From: Prolixibacteraceae bacterium
Lineage (GTDB): Bacteria > Bacteroidota > Bacteroidia > Bacteroidales > Prolixibacteraceae
NCBI GenBank assembly: GCA_018648265.1
Contig: JABGRN010000005.1
Coordinates: 26,352-90,351 of the forward strand
Direction: 5' to 3'
Length of the DNA: 64,000 nt
The notes below the pieces were generated by a model. It had not been told where the DNA came from and searched no databases. It was given only the letters and a program-made list of their open reading frames with translations. Positions within the stretch are counted from its first letter, which is position 1. The number at the start of each line of letters is the position of its first letter. This document shows, piece by piece, positions 56,887 through 64,000 of this stretch. The position numbers were made by a program, and so were the translations under genes.

Positions 56887-59800
56887 ATGAAAACAACTTT
56901 TCAAAAAGAAATAAAGCTCATTATTCTTTTCATTTTGTTAACTGGTGGAAATCTTTTTGCACAAGTGAAAATGTATGAAGAGTCATGGATATTGCCAACT
57001 TATAAGGTGGAGCCAGCGGAAAAAGCACCTATGTTTTACACCGGAGAAAGTTTTCAGGGAGCGAGAAAAGTTATTTACCCTTATGCACTAAACGACGTAA
57101 TTTCGAATGAAAAGGAGGAGCAAGCATGGAAAGCTTTGTTGCTTGAAAATGAGTATATTAAATTATGTATTACTCCAGAGATTGGAGGAAAATTGTATTA
57201 TGCAACGGATAAATCAAACGATTATAATTTTATATATAAAAACAATGAGGTAAAACCTTCGAACATTGGAATGACCGGCGCCTGGGTATCAGGAGGGATT
57301 GAATGGTGCGTTTTACATCATCACCGGGCATCTACAATGCTGCCGATGGATTACAGTTTAGCTGAAAATGAAGATGGCAGCAAAACAATTTTTATTGGTG
57401 AAACTGAACCTCGTCACAGAATGAGATGGACTGTTGGAGTTACCGTTCATCCGGGCAAATCGTACTTCGAAGCAGAATTGTCGATTTACAATCCTACGCC
57501 TTATACCAACACATTTTTATATTGGGCCAATGTCGCAACGCATACCAATGAAAACTATCAGACCATTTTCCCACCCAGTGTTGATTTTGCAACCTTTCAT
57601 GCAAAAAATGAATTTACGCACTGGCCTATCTCGACAGAAGTATATAGAAATCAAGATTTCACCGAAGGAGTTGATATTAGCTGGTGGAAAAATGTAAAAC
57701 AATCAGCATCTTTTTTTGCACACGATTTGAAAGAGGATTTTATGGGTGGATACGATCATGGAACAAACAGCGGAACGGTTCATATCGGAGATCATAATAT
57801 TGTAAAAGGAGCTAAACTTTGGGAATGGGGATCAGGTCCTCGTGGACAAGCAACCGAGGGAAGATTAACAGAAACAAGCGGTCCGTATGTGGAAATAATG
57901 GTTGGAGCTTTCTCCGATAATCAGCCAGATTACACATGGATTAGACCGTACGAAGTGAAAACCTGGAAACAATATTGGTATCCGGTTAAAGATATTGAAG
58001 GATTTAAAAATGCAAATCTTGACGCGGCTGTTAATCTCGAACAGAGAAAGGATAATAAAGTTTTCCTTGGTTATCATTCAACTCAAAAAGTAGATAAAGC
58101 ACACATTATTCTTAAAAACGGGAAGAATATAATTTTTCAGAAAGATTTGCAGATTTCTCCGGAAAAAGCTTTTACCAAATTAATCGAAGTGGAGGGCTCT
58201 TACAATTTTACAGAACTTTACACCGAAATGATAGATACTGAAACCAACGAAGTGCTAATTTCATTTCAGCCGGTTGAAAAGAAACGAGCAGAAAAATTGC
58301 CCGAAGTTGTTGACAGACCTCCATTAACCGAAGATATTCCTACCGTTGAAGAACTTTACTTAACAGGTAGCAGAATGGAACAGTTTTATAAACCTTCAAT
58401 GAATTATTATGAAGAAGCCTTAAAACGTGATCCCACTAATATTCGATCTAATACAGCCGTTGGAAACCAGTTTCTTAAAAATGGCGATTTCAAAAAAGCA
58501 AGAAGTTATTTTACAACGGCAGCAAAACGAATAACACACGATTATACCAGGCCTTCTAATTGTGAGGCACTTTACTTGCAAGGATTAACACTTAAGGCAT
58601 TGGAACTTTATGATGAAGCTATCGATACTTTGTACCGGGCTACCTGGGACTACGCGTATCATTCAGCAGCTTATTTCGAATTGGCTCAGATTTCATGTAT
58701 AAAAGGAGATTTTGAAAAAGCACTTCATCAAATAAATGAATCGCTTTCGACCAATATGAAAAATACTCGTGCTATTGGTCTGAAATCTTCAATCCAAAGA
58801 AAGTTGGGTGATTTTGAAGGAGCTGCTCAAACCTTAGTAAATATTCTCAAAACCGACCCACTTAATTTTAGAATAGGAAATGAAGTTTATTTAATTGCAA
58901 AAGAATCAGGGAATGTACAGGAAGCAGAAAAAAAGTTGGTTTCGTTATCTAAGAAAATGAGGGATTTTGATCAGAATTACCTCGAATTAGCGGTTGGATA
59001 TTTAAACGAAGGAATGTTGGCTGAAGCTGAAGATATTTTGCTTCGTTATAATGGAAATAATCCAATTGTAAATTATTATCTGGGATATATTCAAGACAAA
59101 AGCGGCAACAACGAACGGGCTAAAAAATACTTCCAAATTGCACAAGGAATTTCGGAAGACTATTGTTTTCCATTTCGTTTAGAGACAATAAAAGTGTTGA
59201 AAAAAGCACTTGAATATAATAAGAATGATGGGAAAGCTAATTACTACCTTGGTAACATTTTGTACAACAAACAACCAGAAGTAGCCATCGAATATTGGGA
59301 AAATGCAGTAAAGAATGAGCCGGACTTGGCAATGGCATATCGAAATTTGGGATGGGGATATTATCGTCATTATAAAAATTTTGAAAAAGCGATTCCTTTT
59401 TATGAAACGGCAATTTCGTTAGATAATAGTAATGCAATCTTATTCACCGAACTAGACAGGTTATATGAATTAAATAATAGTCCGATTGAAACCAGATTAA
59501 AAACATTTGAAGGAAACGAACTTGTTGTTAATAAACGTGATGATGCATTTGTACGTCAAATATCTGTCCTGACTCTTGCCGGTAAACCTGATAAATCTGT
59601 AGAATATTTGAAGGACAAAGTATTTAGTTATCGCGAGGGGAATTCAAGAGTTCGTGAGGTAATTATTGATGCACAATTATCTTTGGGAAGACAGTATTTA
59701 GCCGATAAGAATTATCAAAAAGCATTGGATCATTTTCTATTGGCTCAGGTACCAGACGAAGAAGCGGGTAGTGCAAGATCTGGTAACAGGGATATACAGG

Positions 59801-60213
59801 TGAATTATTTTATTGGTCAAGCTTACGAGGCGTTAAATAAAATGAGAAAAGCAAAAGACTTCTATAAATTGGCAACAGTTGCCGAAGCTTTAAATAGACC
59901 TGGAATAATGAGTTATTATCAAGGATTAAGTTTTCTGGAATTAGATAATAAAACAAAAGCCAAAGAGATTTTTGAAGCCTTAATTGAAAATGGAGATAAG
60001 ATAATCAACAAAAATATTGAAAATGAAGGTGACTTTTTTGCAATTTTTGGCGAGCGGGAGGATGAAAACACAAGGAATTCGCAAGCTTATACTTTAAGAG
60101 GACTGGGAAATAAAGGGCTTGGCAAAACGGTTCAGGCCAAAGAAGATTTGAAAAAAGCAGTTGAATTGTCGGTGAGTAATTTGTGGGCGAATACAGAATT
60201 AACGGAATTATAA
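56887..60213 (+). CDS. DUF5107-TPR exported protein
   Basis: This 1108-residue protein has a signal peptide (about 1-25, GGNLFAQ). The N-terminal DUF5107 domain is a beta-rich, mutarotase-like sandwich (about 60-370) with the conserved stretch ITPEIGGKLYYATDK and VSGGIEWCVLHHHR. A long array of TPR repeats runs from about 480 to the C-terminus, ending AKEDLKKAVELSVSN-type helices. Proteins of this make-up are recurrent in Bacteroidota glycan loci. The sandwich with His/Glu/Trp-rich surface is compatible with sugar binding or catalysis. The TPR part suggests a scaffold for other locus enzymes. No established activity is known to me. Confidence 0.88.
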   Translation: MKTTFQKEIKLIILFILLTGGNLFAQVKMYEESWILPTYKVEPAEKAPMFYTGESFQGARKVIYPYALNDVISNEKEEQAWKALLLENEYIKLCITPEIGGKLYYATDKSNDYNFIYKNNEVKPSNIGMTGAWVSGGIEWCVLHHHRASTMLPMDYSLAENEDGSKTIFIGETEPRHRMRWTVGVTVHPGKSYFEAELSIYNPTPYTNTFLYWANVATHTNENYQTIFPPSVDFATFHAKNEFTHWPISTEVYRNQDFTEGVDISWWKNVKQSASFFAHDLKEDFMGGYDHGTNSGTVHIGDHNIVKGAKLWEWGSGPRGQATEGRLTETSGPYVEIMVGAFSDNQPDYTWIRPYEVKTWKQYWYPVKDIEGFKNANLDAAVNLEQRKDNKVFLGYHSTQKVDKAHIILKNGKNIIFQKDLQISPEKAFTKLIEVEGSYNFTELYTEMIDTETNEVLISFQPVEKKRAEKLPEVVDRPPLTEDIPTVEELYLTGSRMEQFYKPSMNYYEEALKRDPTNIRSNTAVGNQFLKNGDFKKARSYFTTAAKRITHDYTRPSNCEALYLQGLTLKALELYDEAIDTLYRATWDYAYHSAAYFELAQISCIKGDFEKALHQINESLSTNMKNTRAIGLKSSIQRKLGDFEGAAQTLVNILKTDPLNFRIGNEVYLIAKESGNVQEAEKKLVSLSKKMRDFDQNYLELAVGYLNEGMLAEAEDILLRYNGNNPIVNYYLGYIQDKSGNNERAKKYFQIAQGISEDYCFPFRLETIKVLKKALEYNKNDGKANYYLGNILYNKQPEVAIEYWENAVKNEPDLAMAYRNLGWGYYRHYKNFEKAIPFYETAISLDNSNAILFTELDRLYELNNSPIETRLKTFEGNELVVNKRDDAFVRQISVLTLAGKPDKSVEYLKDKVFSYREGNSRVREVIIDAQLSLGRQYLADKNYQKALDHFLLAQVPDEEAGSARSGNRDIQVNYFIGQAYEALNKMRKAKDFYKLATVAEALNRPGIMSYYQGLSFLELDNKTKAKEIFEALIENGDKIINKNIENEGDFFAIFGEREDENTRNSQAYTLRGLGNKGLGKTVQAKEDLKKAVELSVSNLWANTELTEL

Positions 60214-60240
60214 TTTTTAAAAATGATTAAAGTAACAAGT

Positions 60241-61887
60241 ATGAAACATCAATCTAAAGTACTTCTAATTGTATTTATTGGAGTATTAATTTTTTCAGCA
60301 TGTTCGAACAAAGAACCGAACTTAAAGACTTTCTATGTAAACAGCATTTCGGGGAACGACGTTAACGATGGTACAAACCATGAAACAGCATGGAAAAGCC
60401 TGGAGCGTGCCAGTGAAAATATTTATAAACCGGGAGAAAAGCTATTCCTTTCAAATGGCGTAACTTTTAAAGGAAAGCTAAATCTTAAAGGAGGTGGGAG
60501 CAAAGAATCTCCGGTAATTGTTTCAGGTTATGATTCGGGTGATGGGAATAAATCATTCCCTGTAATAAATGCAAAAGGTTATGTTGCAGGAATTCAAATT
60601 CAGAATGGCAGACATTTTATTATTGGCAAACTTGAAATTACTGCCGATGCCGGAGATTTGGCAGAACCTGAAGCTCAAAACAAAAGATACGGCGTTTATA
60701 TTAGTGCGAACGAACCCGGAGAATATTCAAACATTCATCTGCACGATTTGCACATTCATCATATTTTTGCAAGCGAAAATATTCAAAAAGATGGGGCGAA
60801 AGCAACATCAAATATAGGCTACGGAATTTATGTGCAGATGCAAAATAAAGAGGCTAAAATAAAAAACATTAAAATCGATTATTGCAACATTGAAATGACC
60901 GGGCACACTGGAATTCGCTTAAATGGTGCTGGCGACGAAACTGGCCGCGTTTATTTAGACAGTATTACCATTGAAAACAATTACCTGAAAAATATTGGCG
61001 GGCCGGGAATGGTTCCCGGAACATGCGAAAATGTTGTTGTTCGTGGAAATGTTACCGACCACACCGGTTCTTCAATCGACGCAAGAATGCATGCCCGCGG
61101 GAGTGGAATCTGGACATGGACATGTAATAATGTACTTATTGAAAAAAATAAATTTATGCATGCTCATGGGAAAGCCGACTCGCATGGTGCACACATCGAT
61201 TTTAACTGTAAAAATGTAGTGGTTCAGCACAATTTAAGTTTAGATAATGCAGGTGGTTTTGTTGAAATTTTAGGCAATAATCATAATTGTTGTTATCGCT
61301 ACAATATTAGTATTAACGATGGATTCAGGGTAAAAGGAGAAAATGGTGCAAGCCAGGAGGGCAAAGTTTTATGGACAAGCGGTTACGTTGGTCGTGGGAA
61401 TAAAAAAAATGGGCCTTATAATTCTTACATCTACAATAATACTGTTTTTGTAAAAGAAGGAAGTCGTTCTTGTTTCTCATTTACCCGAACTACTGAAGGA
61501 ATTTTAATTGCCAATAATATTTTTTATATCCAGGGAAAAACGGTTGATGTTTCTGGCGATCAGGATACGCAGGTGGAGGATAAAAATCGCACTATTGAAA
61601 ATGCAATATTCAAAAACAACCTGTTTCAGAAATCGAATATTCTTCCGGGGTCACTTATTATAAAAGATTCTGAGCCTCTGATTGGAAATCCAATGTTTAC
61701 AAATCCGGGTGGTTTAATTGCGGAAGATTATATTCCCCAAAACATGGATTTGATAAAAGACAAAGGAATAAAAATCGAAAAAATACCCGGCGATGAAATT
61801 GGGTTAACCATTGGGTTGGAAGTTGAATCAGACTATTTTGGAAACGCTATTTCAGGATTGCCGGATATTGGGGCAATTGAATTGTAG
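60241..61887 (+). CDS. Right-handed beta-helix lipoprotein (B)
   Basis: This 548-residue lipoprotein (MKHQSKVLLIVFIGVLIFSAC, then SNKEPNLKTFYVN) carries the opening GNDVNDG and a parallel beta-helix to the end. It is the closest relative of the T9SS protein at 49938. Both contain TGS-ID-RM-RGSGIW, NKFMHA-G, HID, DN-GGFVEILG and CYRYN/GYRYN-S-DG in the same order. A Met six codons upstream (60223) is possible but gives a weaker leader. One version is a lipoprotein and the other is exported by T9SS, so they may act at different sides of the outer membrane or at different steps. The family is not recognised. Confidence 0.85.
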   Translation: MKHQSKVLLIVFIGVLIFSACSNKEPNLKTFYVNSISGNDVNDGTNHETAWKSLERASENIYKPGEKLFLSNGVTFKGKLNLKGGGSKESPVIVSGYDSGDGNKSFPVINAKGYVAGIQIQNGRHFIIGKLEITADAGDLAEPEAQNKRYGVYISANEPGEYSNIHLHDLHIHHIFASENIQKDGAKATSNIGYGIYVQMQNKEAKIKNIKIDYCNIEMTGHTGIRLNGAGDETGRVYLDSITIENNYLKNIGGPGMVPGTCENVVVRGNVTDHTGSSIDARMHARGSGIWTWTCNNVLIEKNKFMHAHGKADSHGAHIDFNCKNVVVQHNLSLDNAGGFVEILGNNHNCCYRYNISINDGFRVKGENGASQEGKVLWTSGYVGRGNKKNGPYNSYIYNNTVFVKEGSRSCFSFTRTTEGILIANNIFYIQGKTVDVSGDQDTQVEDKNRTIENAIFKNNLFQKSNILPGSLIIKDSEPLIGNPMFTNPGGLIAEDYIPQNMDLIKDKGIKIEKIPGDEIGLTIGLEVESDYFGNAISGLPDIGAIEL

Positions 61888-61921
61888 TATTTTTATGAAT
61901 TGAATTTAATACAATCTAAAT

Positions 61922-63061
61922 ATGGAATTTGTGAAATTACTATTTAAGGTTTCTTTTGTTGTATTATTAATTTCATGCAAACAAGAATCAAAAACCATAA
62001 AATCCGACGAAATTTGGCTTGATAATAATGGCGTTCATATTAATGCACACGGTGGTGGAATGCTTTTTTACGACGGTAAATATTATTGGTTTGGCGAGCA
62101 CAAAATTGAAGGGGAAAAGGGAAATAAAGCGTGGGTTGGAGTTCACTGTTATTCATCGAAAAATCTGGTTGACTGGAAAGATGAGGGAATTGCACTTGAG
62201 GTGATTACAAACAATCCGGAACATGAAATTACAGAAGGTTGTGTTTTGGAGCGCCCAAAAGTGATTTACAATTCGGCAAGTAAAAAATTTGTAATGTGGT
62301 TTCATCTTGAATTAAAGGGGCAAGGTTACGATGCTGCACGTTCGGGAGTTGCCGTTAGCGACAAAGTTACCGGGCCATTTGAGTTTGTAAAAAGCTTTCG
62401 GCCAAATGCCGGTCGCTGGCCGTTGAACGTAAAAGAAATTCACAAACAACCTATTGCCGACGACGTTTTAGAAAAGTATTGCGGGGGAAAGGGTTGTTTG
62501 CCGGGACATCCCGATTCGGTTAATATTTTGGGGCGCGATTTTGAAGGCGGGCAAATGGCACGCGACCAAAACTTATTTGTTGACGATGATGGAACAGCTT
62601 ACCACATTTATTCTTCTGAGGAAAATAGTACACTTCATATTTCAAAATTAACAGATGATTATTTGTCTGACTCGGGAGATTTTATTCGGGTTTTTTCGGA
62701 TCGTTACATGGAAGCACCTGCAATATTTAAGAATAAAAATAAATATTTTTTGATTGCATCCGACTGTACCGGCTGGGCTCCAAATGCTGCACGAATGGCC
62801 TGGGCTCCAACAATTTTTGGCCCCTGGGAAGAGTTGGGGAATCCATGTTTTGGCGATGAGTCGAATCTTACTTTTCGCTCGCAAAGTACTTATGTTTTGA
62901 CTGTTTCAGGAAAAGAAAATGCGTTTATTTATATGGGAGATCGCTGGAACCCGGAAAACGCAATCGATGGTCGCTACATCTGGTTACCTTTTCAGTTTAG
63001 CGAAAATGGAATTCCAAAATTAGAGTGGATGGACGAGTGGAGTCTTGATTATTTTGATTAA
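61922..63061 (+). CDS. GH43 enzyme lacking the canonical base (exo-beta-1,3-galactanase-like)
   Basis: This 379-residue lipoprotein (LLISC, Cys19) has a five-bladed propeller. The first blade reads INAHGGGMLFYDGKYYWFGEHK instead of the usual catalytic-Asp blade. Glu110 (LERPKV), Glu264 (MEAPAIF) and Gln321 (RSQSTY) are placed like the Glu/Glu/Gln set described for GH43_24 exo-beta-1,3-galactanases, which lack the canonical base Asp. This suggests a galactan side- or main-chain exo-activity, but the subfamily is from motif memory only. GH43_34 or another base-less subfamily remains possible. It is the last glycan enzyme of the operon and lies 34 bases after the beta-helix gene. Confidence 0.82.
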   Translation: MEFVKLLFKVSFVVLLISCKQESKTIKSDEIWLDNNGVHINAHGGGMLFYDGKYYWFGEHKIEGEKGNKAWVGVHCYSSKNLVDWKDEGIALEVITNNPEHEITEGCVLERPKVIYNSASKKFVMWFHLELKGQGYDAARSGVAVSDKVTGPFEFVKSFRPNAGRWPLNVKEIHKQPIADDVLEKYCGGKGCLPGHPDSVNILGRDFEGGQMARDQNLFVDDDGTAYHIYSSEENSTLHISKLTDDYLSDSGDFIRVFSDRYMEAPAIFKNKNKYFLIASDCTGWAPNAARMAWAPTIFGPWEELGNPCFGDESNLTFRSQSTYVLTVSGKENAFIYMGDRWNPENAIDGRYIWLPFQFSENGIPKLEWMDEWSLDYFD

Positions 63062-63122
63062 TCTGTTTTTGTATTGACCCCTTATTTTTATAACTTAGTT
63101 TTCAATTTAAAAATCGAGTACT

Positions 63123-63692
63123 ATGAAAAGGTCTTACTTTTACCTGTTCGCCGGAATAATTCTATTGGTATCTTGTAATCAAAACTCCTCTAAAATTGAT
63201 TTAGAATCGTATGTTGAATTTCAAAAAAAGGGAACAGAAATTTCGCAAATTGCACAATCAACACTACTTGTTAATGTTGGAAAAGCTATTCAAAAAGGTG
63301 GCCCGGAACATGCTGTTGAGTTTTGTAATTTACAGGCATCCTCAATTGTCGATAGTTTGAATAATGCAAATAACTGTGTTATATCCCGTGTTTCAATAAA
63401 GAACAGAAATCCGGAAAATGGATTAAAAGACAAACAGGATAAAGAACTTTGGACTTTATTTCAGAACAATCTTTTGTCAGATACTTTGGTTCATGTTAAA
63501 CAAAAACTGGTTTATTACAAGCCAATTAAAATTGGGATGCCCGCTTGTTTAAAATGTCATGGAAATCCTGAGACAGAAATAAATTCAGCAAGCTCCGAGA
63601 AACTAAAAACTTTGTATCCGAATGATTTAGCTGTCGGCTATAAACTAAACGATTTCAGGGGATTGTGGAAAATCGAATTTGAAATCAAATAA
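63123..63692 (+). CDS. DUF3365 (Tll0287-like) c-type heme lipoprotein
   Basis: This 189-residue lipoprotein (ILLVSC, Cys18) has a sensor-like DUF3365 domain and one CxxCH heme c motif (Cys-Leu-Lys-Cys-His in MPACLKCHGNP, about residues 140-150). The family is thought to sense redox or small molecules, or to act in electron transfer at the cell surface. It follows the GH43 gene by 61 bases. It has no obvious role in glycan breakdown and may be separately transcribed. The heme attachment needs a cytochrome c maturation system outside the window. Confidence 0.9.
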   Translation: MKRSYFYLFAGIILLVSCNQNSSKIDLESYVEFQKKGTEISQIAQSTLLVNVGKAIQKGGPEHAVEFCNLQASSIVDSLNNANNCVISRVSIKNRNPENGLKDKQDKELWTLFQNNLLSDTLVHVKQKLVYYKPIKIGMPACLKCHGNPETEINSASSEKLKTLYPNDLAVGYKLNDFRGLWKIEFEIK

Positions 63693-63761
63693 TAAAGCAC
63701 TACCTCAAAAACTGTGTAAGTTTAAAATCCGGGGGTTTAGTTTTTTATAGTAGAACCCATT

Positions 63762-64000
63762 TTATTTCTGCCTGAAATAAACCTGGATTGGCACTCCTGT
63801 AAAATTAAAATTGTCGCGGATTTGGTTCTCAATATACCTGCGGTAAGGTTCTTTTACATACTGCGGCAAATTGGCAAACAATGCAATCGATGGGGTTTGC
63901 GACGGCAATTGTGTTACATATTTTATTTTTATGTATTTCCCTTTTACCGATGGTGGCGGATATTTTTCAATTGCTTCTAAAAGAACTTCATTTAATTCGG
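63762..64000 (-). CDS. der: GTPase Der (EngA), C-terminal fragment cut by window edge
   Basis: Only the last 78 residues are in the window; the gene continues beyond 64000. They match the C-terminal KH-like domain of Der: [39 protein letters not shown], and the closing [15 protein letters not shown]. Der is an essential tandem-GTPase needed for 50S subunit assembly. The fragment is convergent with the DUF3365 gene, and the 69-base gap between them holds no gene. Confidence 0.93.
   Translation of the reverse strand, partial: ELNEVLLEAIEKYPPPSVKGKYIKIKYVTQLPSQTPSIALFANLPQYVKEPYRRYIENQIRDNFNFTGVPIQVYFRQK

Noticed and set aside
29912-63061. A standard ulvan utilisation locus
   Set aside because: Rhamnosidase and sulfatases fit, but no recognisable ulvan lyase or unsaturated uronyl hydrolase is present, so the assignment is left open.

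Overview
The window is about 64 kb of AT-rich chromosome from a member of the Bacteroidota. The evidence is a SusC/SusD pair, a hybrid two-component system (HTCS), a type IX secretion sorting domain, lipoproteins with Cys after a short hydrophobic leader, a TAnnTTTG-type promoter element, and DUF4783. The large sulfatase/glycosidase locus and the PAS-rich kinases suggest a marine or sediment Marinilabiliales/Prolixibacteraceae-like bacterium. That placement is inference, since no rRNA is present.

Region 1 (1-13925) is sensory. A DUF1016/YhcG-type PD-(D/E)XK nuclease lies between copies of a short dispersed repeat. It is followed by a PAS-only protein with about eight PAS domains and no kinase, a membrane histidine kinase with about six PAS domains, a single-domain response regulator, and a REC-REC-PASx4-GAF-HisKA-HATPase-REC hybrid. 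Two strand-asymmetric repeat tracts (purine-rich, then pyrimidine-rich) lie at 1-262 and 4936-5359.

Region 2 (14050-18244, minus strand) holds a secreted carboxypeptidase-regulatory-like protein and a three-gene respiratory unit. The unit is an Rrf2 regulator with an IscR/NsrR-like Cys cluster, a cupredoxin subunit II that has lost its CuA ligands, and a heme-copper oxidoreductase subunit I with Asp where the first CuB/FeB His should be. The two promoters share a 26-bp operator-like sequence. I read this as a non-canonical nitric oxide reductase-like enzyme.

Region 3 (18398-29832) is housekeeping: a small membrane protein, mutL, two rhomboid proteases, a YihY/BrkB membrane protein, DUF4783, rlmH, a very large NtrY-like kinase, a phosphoribosyltransferase and a small lipoprotein. 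A 173-194 bp tandem repeat fills the gap between the second rhomboid gene and yihY.

Region 4 (29912-63061) is a polysaccharide utilisation locus (PUL). An HTCS regulator precedes susC and susD, which end at a terminator. Then come five formylglycine-type sulfatases, a GH2 enzyme, a GH78-type alpha-L-rhamnosidase, three related right-handed beta-helix proteins, a DUF5107-TPR protein and a GH43 enzyme of the type lacking the usual catalytic Asp. The oligomers would be bound by SusCD, sensed by the HTCS, desulfated and then trimmed by exo-glycosidases. The substrate is probably a sulfated, rhamnose-containing polysaccharide such as an ulvan-like glycan or a sulfated (arabino)galactan. No recognised endo-lyase is present, so the three beta-helix proteins are the best candidates for undescribed backbone-cleaving enzymes.

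The right edge carries a heme-binding DUF3365 lipoprotein and the C-terminal end of the GTPase Der on the minus strand.
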